Assembly: GCA_944324255.1 (NCBI GenBank)
Contig: CALUVM010000003.1
Location: 84,611-148,610 of the forward strand
Direction of reading: 5' to 3'
Origin: Candidatus Gastranaerophilales bacterium
GTDB taxonomy: Bacteria; Cyanobacteriota; Vampirovibrionia; Gastranaerophilales; Gastranaerophilaceae
DNA length: 64,000 nt
This document shows, one piece after another, positions 43,171-51,480 of this stretch. Position 1 is the stretch's first letter, and every line of letters begins with the position of its first letter. The notes below the pieces were generated by a model that saw only the letters and a list, made by a program, of their open reading frames with translations, was not told the DNA's origin and ran no database searches. Position numbers and translations under genes: made by a program.

Positions 43171-44553
43171 TTATTCCTTTACTAACAAGGATATTTCAAC
43201 AAGTGTATCCAAGACCTTTTCCTTGTCTATATCCAACTCTTTACTAATATTATCAACGGTATAACCCTTATTATACCTAAGCTCATATATTTTATACACT
43301 TGAACATCCGGCTCTTTTTTATTGATGTTATCTAACTCTTCTTTAACATCAGCTTCTGACCAGGTAGTATCTTCTATGTCAGGTGTATACTCAAAAACTG
43401 AATAATCAGGACAGCTGCGATTTGCATTAACTGTTGGGCTAGCCGGTTCATCAGAAATATCCTGTGGTATTTCATCCGGTACTTCATCTAAACTGCCGGT
43501 GTCCGTACTTAACTCTGTTTCATTTTCATCAACAGTTTCAATAAAATCCAAAACGTCACCGGTTTGCATCGGTGCAAACTCTTCAAGAGATGTGTCAACA
43601 AACGAATCTGTAGTATTTTCTAACGAAAAATCTTCTTGCGGTACGCTTTCTTCTGTTTCATATAACGGTAAGTCGGAAACTTCACCGGCTTCTTCTGTTA
43701 GTATATCAATATTTTCTGACGGAGTTTCCTCTGTTGTGTTTTCAATTAAAATTTCAGGTTCTTCTTCTGCCGCATCTGTAAGAGAAAATTCATCCTCTTC
43801 TATCGGGGCAGTTTCATCTGGTTCTTGAATCTCTTCGACAGGTTCATCAGAAGCACTTGTAATTGATAAATTAAGTTCTTCTTCTTCTTCTTCTTCTTCT
43901 TCTTCTTCTTCTATTGGTTCAGGCTCATTATAAACAGAAAGTTCTGTTTCTGTAGCTTCAACCGGAAGAGCGTCCTCTACATCGGACGGTTCTAATGTTA
44001 GCGGTGTTTCTGTTTCTTGTTCAAAAATAGATGCCGAATCCTCAATTTCAATTGATTCTTGCGTATTATCAGATTGCTCTAACAGGTTTTCGGAAACAGA
44101 AATTTCTTCTACCGGAGAAGATATCTCTTCTTGTAATTCTATATTTAATACAGGGGATTCCGTTTCTTGCTCAGGTTGCAGCAGCTCTGTAGCCGTACTG
44201 TTTATCATTTTATCTACAAGAGTTGTGTTTGCAGGTTTGAAATCGGCTGCGGCTCTTGCTGCCTGTCTTGCTTCTGAGGCGGCTCTCCTTGCTTCTAATA
44301 TCGCATCTACAGCTTTTGAGGCACGTGGTCGGACATTGTTATTTAGTTTCTTTGAAACTGTAATAATAGAGGTCGTAACAACTTTTTCTAGATATGCAGC
44401 CAAAACATCTTCATTAGTAACGGAATTTAAAACAACTTTTGCATGCTCATAAACATCATCAGCTATTGCATCCAAAATTTCTTCATGTCCCGGAAACTTC
44501 TTATTTTCTTTTATCAGGTTCTTTATTAAATCATAGTATTTATTGTTTTCCAT
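43171..44553 (-). CDS. Very acidic protein with an HTH-like C-terminus
   Basis: Unrecognised 460-residue protein. It has a helical N-terminal domain (about 1-90), an Ala/Arg-rich helix (about 88-112, EARRAASEARQAARAAADF), then about 270 residues of Glu/Ser/Thr/Pro-rich disordered sequence with a run of 12 Glu. The C-terminal 45 residues (VYKIYELRYNKGYTVDNISKE and on to DKEKVLDTLVEI) look like a helix-turn-helix of sigma region 4 or similar. The acidic core could tether partners. Middle gene of the operon, 17 nt after the upstream gene. Confidence 0.7.
   Translation of the reverse strand: MENNKYYDLIKNLIKENKKFPGHEEILDAIADDVYEHAKVVLNSVTNEDVLAAYLEKVVTTSIITVSKKLNNNVRPRASKAVDAILEARRAASEARQAARAAADFKPANTTLVDKMINSTATELLQPEQETESPVLNIELQEEISSPVEEISVSENLLEQSDNTQESIEIEDSASIFEQETETPLTLEPSDVEDALPVEATETELSVYNEPEPIEEEEEEEEEEEELNLSITSASDEPVEEIQEPDETAPIEEDEFSLTDAAEEEPEILIENTTEETPSENIDILTEEAGEVSDLPLYETEESVPQEDFSLENTTDSFVDTSLEEFAPMQTGDVLDFIETVDENETELSTDTGSLDEVPDEIPQDISDEPASPTVNANRSCPDYSVFEYTPDIEDTTWSEADVKEELDNINKKEPDVQVYKIYELRYNKGYTVDNISKELDIDKEKVLDTLVEISLLVKE
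43876..43911 (+). repeat. Trinucleotide repeat (TTC)12
   Basis: Twelve perfect TTC units, read as 12 GAA (Glu) codons on the coding minus strand. Slippage would change the length of the Glu run without shifting the frame. Confidence 0.95.
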
Positions 44554-44570
44554 AAGCTCTCTTTTCCGTA

Positions 44571-46724
44571 TTACAAATGAATAACCAGAACAGGATTACC
44601 TGTTATATTACTAAATGAAGTAGTGTTCATTCTTAAATTCATGTTTAATGCATTATTTACTGTCTTAAGAATTAATTCGTCAACGGTTTTCTCTCCGCTT
44701 GATTCAGTTATCCCTTTAACTTCAAATTTCTTGGTAGCTTTATTATATTCAATTTCTACTGCAATCTTATTAGTTATAGGCGGTTTATTTAACAGCAATA
44801 ATTCTGTTTTTAAATTAAGCTGTATAATTTTACCTAATTTCAAGAAATAACGCTTGGCTGTGTTATTAGAAATATAACCGCTAGGAACTTCCCAGTTAAC
44901 AGATAAATTTGAAACTAAGATGGAAGCATCAAGATTCTGTTCTATCTCCGGTATTGATACTGAAGCTGCTTCATCAACAGGTGCAGCCGGTTCAATGTTT
45001 TCAACCGTTTCTACAGGCATAGCATCTTCTTGGGCTTTTTGCTGCGGCTTTGCTGCAGGCTGCTGTTGTGAAATATCTGAAGGTAATTCAGGTACGGAGT
45101 TTGCAGGAGCGATAAATTTTGTATAGCTATAATAGCCTATAGCTCCGGCAAGAGCAAGAACTCCTACGATAGGAATTAACTTGCTGCCCTGTTTCTTCTG
45201 AATAGCAGCAACTTCTGTCGCAGTTTCATCTTGAGTCTGGTTAAACAACGTATCAATCTGCGGAGAAGCGGCACCGGATACTTCTGTTTCCGGCTGTTGC
45301 GGCGGTTCATTGTCAAGCAGATTTTCCAGATTATCCATGTCAACCTGTTCATCTATTGTATTAATGCTAGGTGTCGTTGCTGTAGAATAATCAAATGCAG
45401 GTGCTTCTTCCTCATTGTCCTGTACGGAAGGTGTTTCTTGAACAGGCACTTCTGTAGCAGATGTGTATTCCGTAATTTCTTCTGTTATATTTTCAACATC
45501 TTCATCCGGATCAATTACAGGGGTATAATTATTTATAGGTTCATCTTGAATATCGGAATTTTGAATGATTGGTTCAGAGATTTCAGAATCTGCAGGACTA
45601 TTATCATTGCTTATTAATCCGATATCATCTACAGAAAATTCTTGTTCTTGAACTTCCGGTTCATAAGTATTGACCGCAAAAACATCCGGTTCTTCGGCAG
45701 AAGAATCTGTTTCAGAGACTTCCTCTGCAGAAAATTCTTCTAATCCCAAACTGCTGTCTGCTTCTTCAAGAGAGAATTCTTCAGTATCAGCTGTCAAATC
45801 TTCCATTGGTTCAACAGCACTGTCAAATGTTTCAATAGCATCAATCGGTTCTGCTGCTGTTAAATCTGTGTCCATATCTCCAATAGGCTCTATTGTATCT
45901 AAATCAGCACTTAAATCCTGAACCGGTTCTATAGATGTATCCAATTCTACAGGTTCATCAAGGTTAAAGTCCCCGGAAGGCTCTATATCAAGTGATAAGC
46001 TTTCTCCGACTATATCCTGCTCTACACTTTCTGTACCTGCAGACTGTCCTTCAGAAATTGGAGAAGTTTCCGGCTCTGCAACGGATATAAAATTAAATAT
46101 GTTTTGCGCTTTCGCAGCTACGGCAAGTTTTTCTCTGGCATCTTTCGAGGTGATTAATTCCTGATAAAATGCATTTACATCCTGAAGTGATCCATCAAGA
46201 AATGCAAAAATCTTTTGCTCAATATCATCAATGTACTCAGGGAGTTGTCTGTCTGTAAGAAGCGGTTCAATATCATAAAACGATACCAGCTGAGATTCAT
46301 CAATACTGTAGTATCCGTTAATATCTGAAGAAGTATCAATTTCAGATGAAGGAACAAAGCCTGAAACAGTTCCGCCGGACAGTTCCGGAGTCAGTTTTAT
46401 AAACATAAAAGCTACAGGGGCTATTCCTTTATCGAAAAGACTTTTAGGAACGCATAATTCACTTTCGTTAAAATATAATCTGACATCAATGTAACATTTA
46501 TTTATATATATATCAGCGATTTCAAGATTATTTAAAATAAAGGCTATATTATGAAGCCCTGATGCGGCATCAATTTCAGCGTCTACAAAATATTTTTCAG
46601 CAATGTTTCCTGCTATCGCATTTGCTACAGCTCTATTTCTGACAGATGGGTTTTCAATATACTTGCAAATTTCTCTTGCAAGTTCCAAATCTCTTTCTTC
46701 TATTAAAAAACTATCATTATTCAC
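44571..46724 (-). CDS. Membrane protein with a DUF1822-like N-terminus and a TonB-like C-terminal domain
   Basis: A 717-residue protein. The N-terminal globular domain (about 1-215) has PVAFMFIKL..VSGFVPSSEID and FYQELITSKDAREKLAVAAKAQNIF, tentatively like cyanobacterial DUF1822. About 280 acidic, low-complexity residues follow with repeated EP.D/EPI.D units. Then comes one membrane helix (about 515-535, LIPIVGVLALAGAIGYYSY), a Pro/Gln-rich linker and a C-terminal domain (about 600-717) resembling TonB-C (FEVKGITESSGEKTVDELIL). TonB itself has its helix at the N-terminus, so this would be a TonB-like head carried on a large cytoplasmic part. GTG start after GGGAGAG. First gene of the operon. 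Confidence 0.75.
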   Translation of the reverse strand: MNNDSFLIEERDLELAREICKYIENPSVRNRAVANAIAGNIAEKYFVDAEIDAASGLHNIAFILNNLEIADIYINKCYIDVRLYFNESELCVPKSLFDKGIAPVAFMFIKLTPELSGGTVSGFVPSSEIDTSSDINGYYSIDESQLVSFYDIEPLLTDRQLPEYIDDIEQKIFAFLDGSLQDVNAFYQELITSKDAREKLAVAAKAQNIFNFISVAEPETSPISEGQSAGTESVEQDIVGESLSLDIEPSGDFNLDEPVELDTSIEPVQDLSADLDTIEPIGDMDTDLTAAEPIDAIETFDSAVEPMEDLTADTEEFSLEEADSSLGLEEFSAEEVSETDSSAEEPDVFAVNTYEPEVQEQEFSVDDIGLISNDNSPADSEISEPIIQNSDIQDEPINNYTPVIDPDEDVENITEEITEYTSATEVPVQETPSVQDNEEEAPAFDYSTATTPSINTIDEQVDMDNLENLLDNEPPQQPETEVSGAASPQIDTLFNQTQDETATEVAAIQKKQGSKLIPIVGVLALAGAIGYYSYTKFIAPANSVPELPSDISQQQPAAKPQQKAQEDAMPVETVENIEPAAPVDEAASVSIPEIEQNLDASILVSNLSVNWEVPSGYISNNTAKRYFLKLGKIIQLNLKTELLLLNKPPITNKIAVEIEYNKATKKFEVKGITESSGEKTVDELILKTVNNALNMNLRMNTTSFSNITGNPVLVIHL

Positions 46725-46890
46725 CGGACACTCTCCCTCACTATGAGCTTATGATACCATATTGTAAAAAAAAAATCTATATTTTTGACTTATTAAATAA
46801 AAATATTAAATCATTTAGTGTATTTTTTGTGAATAAATTTAAGAATATAAAATTTTCTTCCGTTATTGATAATGAAAGGATAATTAAACT

Positions 46891-47550
46891 ATGTTTTCAG
46901 CAATGATTCAAAATCTGTTATCGTCATCAGGACAATCCAGCGCTATGCAAAGAGCGGCGCAGATGAATTCCTATGTTAACAGGCTTAATGCTCAATGGAC
47001 ACCGGTAGAAAATTCTGCAAATCAGGTTAATGCAAAAAATATTGAATCTTTTGATAAAGTCTTAAAAGCTTCTGCTAAAACAAAATTTGGAGATTTATTA
47101 ACAAATCCTGCTACAAGAGTAAATGCAACACTCTATACAAACAAAGCAGAAGGGATCACAAAGGACTATTCTACAAAATCCAAAATTAAAGAGTTAATCT
47201 CCAGAGTTTCCCAAAAGCATGGGGTTGATGAAAAATTGGTAAATGCTCTTGTTAAACAGGAATCCGGATTCAATCCAAATGCAAAATCAAGAGTCGGAGC
47301 ATTAGGGCTTATGCAGTTAATGCCTGCAACAGCAAAGGGGTTAGGGGTTACAAATCCTATGGATCCCGAACAGAATGTTGAAGGCGGGGTGAAATACCTA
47401 AAATCTATGCTAAACAGATATAACGGTAATATTATACTGGCTCTTGCCGCTTATAATGCCGGACCGGGAGCCGTTGATAAATATGACGGGGTGCCTCCTT
47501 ATAAAGAAACTCAAAACTATGTCCGTTCAATTCTTGCAAGTTATCTGTAG
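46891..47550 (+). CDS. Lytic transglycosylase (SLT domain) without a signal peptide
   Basis: Peptidoglycan-cleaving enzyme, 219 residues. The SLT domain occupies the C-terminal half: [17 protein letters not shown] with the catalytic Glu (KQES), [20 protein letters not shown] (GLMQLMP motif), [16 protein letters not shown] and [15 protein letters not shown]. The first 100 residues are polar with no Sec signal or lipobox, unlike most transglycosylases, so it may leave the cell by a specialised exporter or have an unusual signal. GAAAGGA precedes the ATG. It diverges from the three-gene operon and converges with the next gene. Confidence 0.88.
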   Translation: MFSAMIQNLLSSSGQSSAMQRAAQMNSYVNRLNAQWTPVENSANQVNAKNIESFDKVLKASAKTKFGDLLTNPATRVNATLYTNKAEGITKDYSTKSKIKELISRVSQKHGVDEKLVNALVKQESGFNPNAKSRVGALGLMQLMPATAKGLGVTNPMDPEQNVEGGVKYLKSMLNRYNGNIILALAAYNAGPGAVDKYDGVPPYKETQNYVRSILASYL

Positions 47551-47552
47551 TG

Positions 47553-49589
47553 TTAAGCTGTCCTGTTAAGTATGGCTTCTCTTTCCTGTTCCTGCTTTTC
47601 ATGGATTCTTCTTGTGTTAGCATAGGTAAGTCTAGGAATAAACCAGCCCAAAATGTATGGAGAAATAAATACCATTGTTAACATAGCCGGAATTGAGTTT
47701 AAACCCCTTGCAAAAGATGTGATGCCGTTGCCTTTTGGCTTTTTAACACTCTTCATTAAATCTCTAACAAGTTTATTTAAGGATTCCTTGTCTTTTGGTT
47801 TTCCAAGTTTTTCGGCTTGTTGTTCAAATTTCTCAAAGAATTCTATTATCTTTTTGTTCTTTTCAGCTCTATCCAAATTCTTCAATTTAGATAAATCCAA
47901 TGTTTTTTCATTAAATAATGTATTAACGGTTTCTGATTTAGAAAGAATTTTTTGCAAATCGCCTTCGTTTTTGTCAATATACTTGCAGAAGTTTCTCATT
48001 TTATCAATACCATCAACATTATTGTAAAGAGATGATATTTCAGAATTCGTTAATACATGCGCCTTACTGTACGGATTTAGTAAATCCAGCAAGGTTTTAA
48101 CTTTGCTCATAGATCTGTCTTTATGCATAAGTACAAATCCGGAGTGCTTTTCATATGATGTAACAAATGCTCTTGTAAGCATTGGAACCACAAATACAAC
48201 TGATAAGCTTGATGTAATATCTCTTATCAATATTTCGTATAATTCTGTTAAATCTTTTTTGCCGGTTACATCATCCGTCTGAGCTCTGTTATAGGCTCTC
48301 AGACCTCTAGGAAACAATAACCCGAATAAAGACAGCCCTGCCATTAATGTATTTGTAAAGTTGTGTCCGTTATATTCCAACTCGGAGGAGAAATTTTCAT
48401 TTGTGTGGTCAGAAAGGAATTTCCCGAATCTTGATAGTGGTCCTTTTCCTGGAGCCTTACCTTTGAAAGCAGGTTCTCCTTTAGCAGCATTTTCAATCTC
48501 TAAATCCTGACGTAATTCAGCTTCCCGCTTTTTATCATGCTCAAGTTCTTTTTCAAGCTCGTACTCATGTTCTTTAAGTTCTCTTAGCTTATTTGCAGTT
48601 TGTGCCCCCGGAGCTATGTCATTTTTTGCATATATTTTTGGCAGGATTGAAAGAACTCCAAGAGTTGCAGCCATTGTGGATACGTTTGTAATGAAACGTT
48701 TTGCAATTGAACTGTTTTTGATGTTGTCTGCCGCTGCAGCATCAAGTTTATCCAGATTTTTATTCAATGATATTGCATCATTGCTGTATTTTATCATGGC
48801 ATCAATTGTGTCTTTAGTAGAAAATGCTTTTATGTCTTTTATTGTATCAGAGCCGACTTTGAGCTTTTGAAGCATATCAAGATTTGCAGAGGTATTATAT
48901 CTGATATTATCAATATGTTCTGCGATATTAGCCATGCATTGTTTACGATATTTGCTTTTGCCGAAGAATTTGTCTAATTTTGCATCAGCAGGAATATGTT
49001 CATAATTTTTAATTTGTTTCAATATGTAGTCGATACTTTCGTTTTTAACATTTTCTTTGCCTAATGTATCCTGAAGTATCTTTGTAATATTTTTTCTAAA
49101 GAACTCTTCTTTAAATTTCTCTTTGTTCTTTAAAAGAGCCTTATCAAATTCAGGCTTGGAAATTATTTCTTTTAGACTGTTACCAAATCTTTTGATAAGT
49201 TGTGAATTTACACTTGTAGATTTCCCAAATATAGCTGCAAGGGCAAACATAATAGGTGCAACAGCCATCATACAAGGTCCTGTAAGCCCTTCTCTTCCCA
49301 GAACTTCAAACCCTTCCTGGATATTATAGTGTCCCGTTACTTCTTTATCTCTTAAAAATGCAGCACCGACACGGGGCATGGTCATGCCTAAACAGTCCTG
49401 AATCAGGAATGAAACAAGAAAGCCGCCGTTTTCAACCCATTGCATGAAGTTACCGGAAGCGCCTAAAACGCCGCTCATTCCGGAACCAAAACTCGGATTG
49501 TATTGAGCATTTACCGGTCTATTTTGACTGTCTTGTTTGTTGTCAATCGGAGTTTTTACTTGATTATTACTGCATTTTTCAACTTTCAA
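47553..49589 (-). CDS. Multi-pass membrane protein with an NPSFGS-type N-terminal motif
   Basis: Unrecognised 678-residue protein starting at TTG (AAAGGG lies 11 nt upstream). The N-terminus is Asn/Gln-rich and leads to QYNPSFGSGMSGVLG (about 30-44), a relative of the FKG-type motif. Hydrophobic segments occur around 50-75, 105-125, 305-320, 410-425, 450-475 and 645-665. They are separated by long helical charged stretches, including ELKEHEYELEKELEHDKKRE (about 335-355), a probable coiled coil. No transporter signature was recognised. It has its own sigma-70 promoter and a leader of about 115 nt. Confidence 0.7.
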   Translation of the reverse strand: MKVEKCSNNQVKTPIDNKQDSQNRPVNAQYNPSFGSGMSGVLGASGNFMQWVENGGFLVSFLIQDCLGMTMPRVGAAFLRDKEVTGHYNIQEGFEVLGREGLTGPCMMAVAPIMFALAAIFGKSTSVNSQLIKRFGNSLKEIISKPEFDKALLKNKEKFKEEFFRKNITKILQDTLGKENVKNESIDYILKQIKNYEHIPADAKLDKFFGKSKYRKQCMANIAEHIDNIRYNTSANLDMLQKLKVGSDTIKDIKAFSTKDTIDAMIKYSNDAISLNKNLDKLDAAAADNIKNSSIAKRFITNVSTMAATLGVLSILPKIYAKNDIAPGAQTANKLRELKEHEYELEKELEHDKKREAELRQDLEIENAAKGEPAFKGKAPGKGPLSRFGKFLSDHTNENFSSELEYNGHNFTNTLMAGLSLFGLLFPRGLRAYNRAQTDDVTGKKDLTELYEILIRDITSSLSVVFVVPMLTRAFVTSYEKHSGFVLMHKDRSMSKVKTLLDLLNPYSKAHVLTNSEISSLYNNVDGIDKMRNFCKYIDKNEGDLQKILSKSETVNTLFNEKTLDLSKLKNLDRAEKNKKIIEFFEKFEQQAEKLGKPKDKESLNKLVRDLMKSVKKPKGNGITSFARGLNSIPAMLTMVFISPYILGWFIPRLTYANTRRIHEKQEQEREAILNRTA

Positions 49590-49710
49590 CTACACAAACC
49601 CTTTACCTAATATGTACACAATTATTTAAAGTATTCTGAATTATCAGATTTGCTATTTTGTTACGAAATTCGGCAACATTGTTACAAATTTTTTTTGATT
49701 AAGTGTATTA

Positions 49711-49739
49711 AGTATACTTATTATTTTGGCAAATTGCAA
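49711..49739 (-). promoter_or_regulatory. Sigma-70 promoter of the 678-residue gene
   Basis: TTGCAA, exactly 17 nt, TATACT on the minus strand. Transcription would start near 49704. Confidence 0.65.
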
Positions 49740-49778
49740 GATAAACCTTGATATTATTAAAATTTATTACAAAAAAAA

Positions 49779-49804
49779 AGAGTCAAAATGACTCTAAAAA
49801 CTTT
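49779..49804 (-). terminator. Terminator-like hairpin on the minus strand
   Basis: The stem AGAGTCA / TGACTCT is followed on the minus strand by nine or more T. No minus-strand gene ends here, so it may stop spmA-spmB read-through or a small RNA. Confidence 0.5.
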
Positions 49805-49985
49805 GATGTGTGAAGTGTAGTATAAATAATAGATATATGTGTATAGCGTGTTTTAAATATCTTATATATATAAAGTTATATTTGATATGATAATTGCTTT
49901 ATTTAACAATATAGCTTAATAAATCTTTACAAATGTTGATTTTTTTATTAATAGACTTAAAAACCTATTAAGAAGAGGTAACGGA

Positions 49986-50357
49986 ATGTTTTTAACTAAT
50001 TTATTTAAGTTGAATAAAAAATGCCAGCATGAAAAGGTTTATCCGGATATTGAACAGGCATATTGTCCTGATTGCGGACAATTAATAAAGAATGAATGGT
50101 TTATAACCAGATGCGCATGCTGCGGGGTAAAGTTAAAAACTGTTCAAAGAGCCGATAAGATTGAACCTCTTTATCATTATTGTACAAATTGCGGTTCTGC
50201 TGATTACAATATAGAAAAACTCAAGAAAATCAATTTTATTGATATTAATTTTGCGGTCTTGCAAAAAAGGGTTGTGGAATCAGCACAACAAATGTTTACT
50301 ACCCAATGCTGGCAGGAAAAAACAGATGAGCAGCCCAAATTGCTAGTACAATACTAA
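49986..50357 (+). CDS. Cys-rich zinc-ribbon hypothetical protein
   Basis: A 123-residue small protein with three CxxC pairs: YCPDCGQL, CACCGVKL and YCTNCGSA, forming one or two zinc ribbons. No other domain is recognisable. SD GAAGAGG lies upstream. Its last 59 nt overlap convergent spmB in the opposite strand, an unusually long overlap that may link expression of the two. Confidence 0.7.
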   Translation: MFLTNLFKLNKKCQHEKVYPDIEQAYCPDCGQLIKNEWFITRCACCGVKLKTVQRADKIEPLYHYCTNCGSADYNIEKLKKINFIDINFAVLQKRVVESAQQMFTTQCWQEKTDEQPKLLVQY

Positions 50358-50817
50358 CAACATCCGATAATATTCCTGTCAGCAGAGCATATCTGAATTT
50401 TCTTATACCGACAGCTCCAAAATATACTGTAAGTACATAGAATGTTGTTTCAGAACTCCCAAGCATAATTGCTGCCATTTTGGTAACAAAAGCATCTGCC
50501 CCATGTGATGAAGCAAGTTCGGAGAATAATCCCAGAGCTGCTGAGCCTGAAAGAGGTCTGGTAATTATAATCGGAATAATATCGGCCGGTATAGCAAATT
50601 TATCAAGAATAAAGCCGAAGCAGTTTGCAATTAAATCCATAGCCCCTGACGCTTTAAACATAGAAATAGCAGCTATTAGTGCAACAAGATAGGGGATAAT
50701 TTTAACAGATACCGAAAATCCGTCTTTAGCACCTTCTACAAACTCTTCATATATCGGAACTTTCTTTATTATTCCAGCCGTAATTATTATTAAAATCATA
50801 AGAGGAAGCAGTATCAT
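50299..50817 (-). CDS. spmB: Spore maturation protein B homologue
   Basis: Membrane protein of the nucleoside-recognition (Gate) family, 172 residues with about five helices. It contains GAKDGFSVSVKIIPYLVALIAAIS, DLIANCFGFILDKFAIPADIIP, TRPLSGSAALG and MLGSSETTFYVLTVYFGAVGIRK, all conserved in SpmB. In Bacillus it affects spore-core dehydration, but homologues are common in non-sporulating bacteria and no other sporulation gene is here. It overlaps spmA by 4 nt (ATGA). Confidence 0.92.
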   Translation of the reverse strand: MILLPLMILIIITAGIIKKVPIYEEFVEGAKDGFSVSVKIIPYLVALIAAISMFKASGAMDLIANCFGFILDKFAIPADIIPIIITRPLSGSAALGLFSELASSHGADAFVTKMAAIMLGSSETTFYVLTVYFGAVGIRKFRYALLTGILSDVVSIVLAIWAAHLFFPASIG

Positions 50818-51398
50818 ACTTTATCCCTCCAGATTTTTCTCAGAATAAGAGTGATTATAATAGATGTGATAAAAGCTATTGTAGTCACAATAAGGGTTGG
50901 AACAATAATATCTGCCGGATTTTCTGCTCCGAGTCCGGCAAGAATTGCGATTACAGTAGCAGGTATTATTTGAAATCCTGCTGTATTCATACCTAAAAAC
51001 ATGCACATTGGGTCGCTTGCTTTTTCTTTATCGGGGTTTTCTTCTTGAAGTTCTTTCATAACTTTTATTCCGATAGGTGTTGCCGCATTAGTAAGCCCTA
51101 GTGCGTTTGCTGTTAAGCTCATTGTTATATCACCGAGTGCCGGTGAGTCTTTGGAAACATCTTTAAACAGCGGTTTGGCAATCGGGTATATTAATTTTGA
51201 TAAAATCTTTACAAGCCCTGATTTTTCTGCAATTCTCATAATTCCAAGCCAGAAAGCCATTATACCTATAAGAGAAAATGCTATTTTAACTGCAGTGTTA
51301 CAAGCCTCAAGTAAAGAATTAACAAGAGCCGGAACATTACCGTTAATTATGGCTGTAATAACGGATACACTAATCAGTATAAAAAATAAGTAATTCAT
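50814..51398 (-). CDS. spmA: Spore maturation protein A homologue
   Basis: Partner of SpmB, 194 residues with about five membrane helices. It includes FWLGIMRIAEKSGLVKILSKLI.PIAKPLF, MSLTANALGLTNAATPIGIKVMKELQ and MFLGMNTAGFQIIPATVIAI, matching the Gate-domain family. It has no SD. TAAAAT ends 8 nt before the ATG with a GTGACA -35 at 17 nt, predicting a leaderless spmA-spmB message. Confidence 0.92.
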   Translation of the reverse strand: MNYLFFILISVSVITAIINGNVPALVNSLLEACNTAVKIAFSLIGIMAFWLGIMRIAEKSGLVKILSKLIYPIAKPLFKDVSKDSPALGDITMSLTANALGLTNAATPIGIKVMKELQEENPDKEKASDPMCMFLGMNTAGFQIIPATVIAILAGLGAENPADIIVPTLIVTTIAFITSIIITLILRKIWRDKV

Positions 51399-51406
51399 TA
51401 AAACTA

Positions 51407-51435
51407 ATTTTAAGAAAAAATTTATTATTTGTCAC
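51407..51435 (-). promoter_or_regulatory. Promoter of spmA-spmB (leaderless)
   Basis: GTGACA (51435-51430), 17 nt, TAAAAT (51412-51407), 8 nt, ATG. The -35 occupies the same bases as the -35 of the divergent giant gene. Confidence 0.65.
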
Positions 51436-51457
51436 TATTTTTATATTAGTATATAAT
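51429..51457 (+). promoter_or_regulatory. Promoter of the 2116-residue coiled-coil gene
   Basis: TTGTCA (51429-51434), exactly 17 nt, TATAAT (51452-51457). It overlaps the spmA -35 on the other strand by 5 of 6 bases, so the two promoters probably compete for polymerase. Confidence 0.75.
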
Positions 51458-51480
51458 AAGTGTAAATGTAATAATTTAAG

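Larger units (their letters stand above)
49590..49985. other. Long intergenic region
   Basis: AT-rich, no supported gene. It holds the promoter and leader of the 678-residue gene, two TTGTTAC[AG]A sequences (49658-49666, 49679-49687) and a hairpin with a long T tract on the minus strand (49779-49804). The SD-led start of the 123-residue gene is at its right end. Confidence 0.6.

Noticed and set aside
43876..43911. Frameshifting phase-variation tract
   Set aside because: The repeat unit is a triplet, so slippage keeps the frame.
46840..46866. Possible fourth sigma-28-like promoter before the lytic transglycosylase (TAAGAATA, 11 nt, TCCGTTAT)
   Set aside because: Only 5 of 8 bases match in the -35 and the upstream TTGTAA element is not at the 15-nt distance, so I did not count it.
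50299..51398. Evidence for sporulation
   Set aside because: SpmA/SpmB homologues are widespread in non-spore-formers and no other sporulation gene is present.
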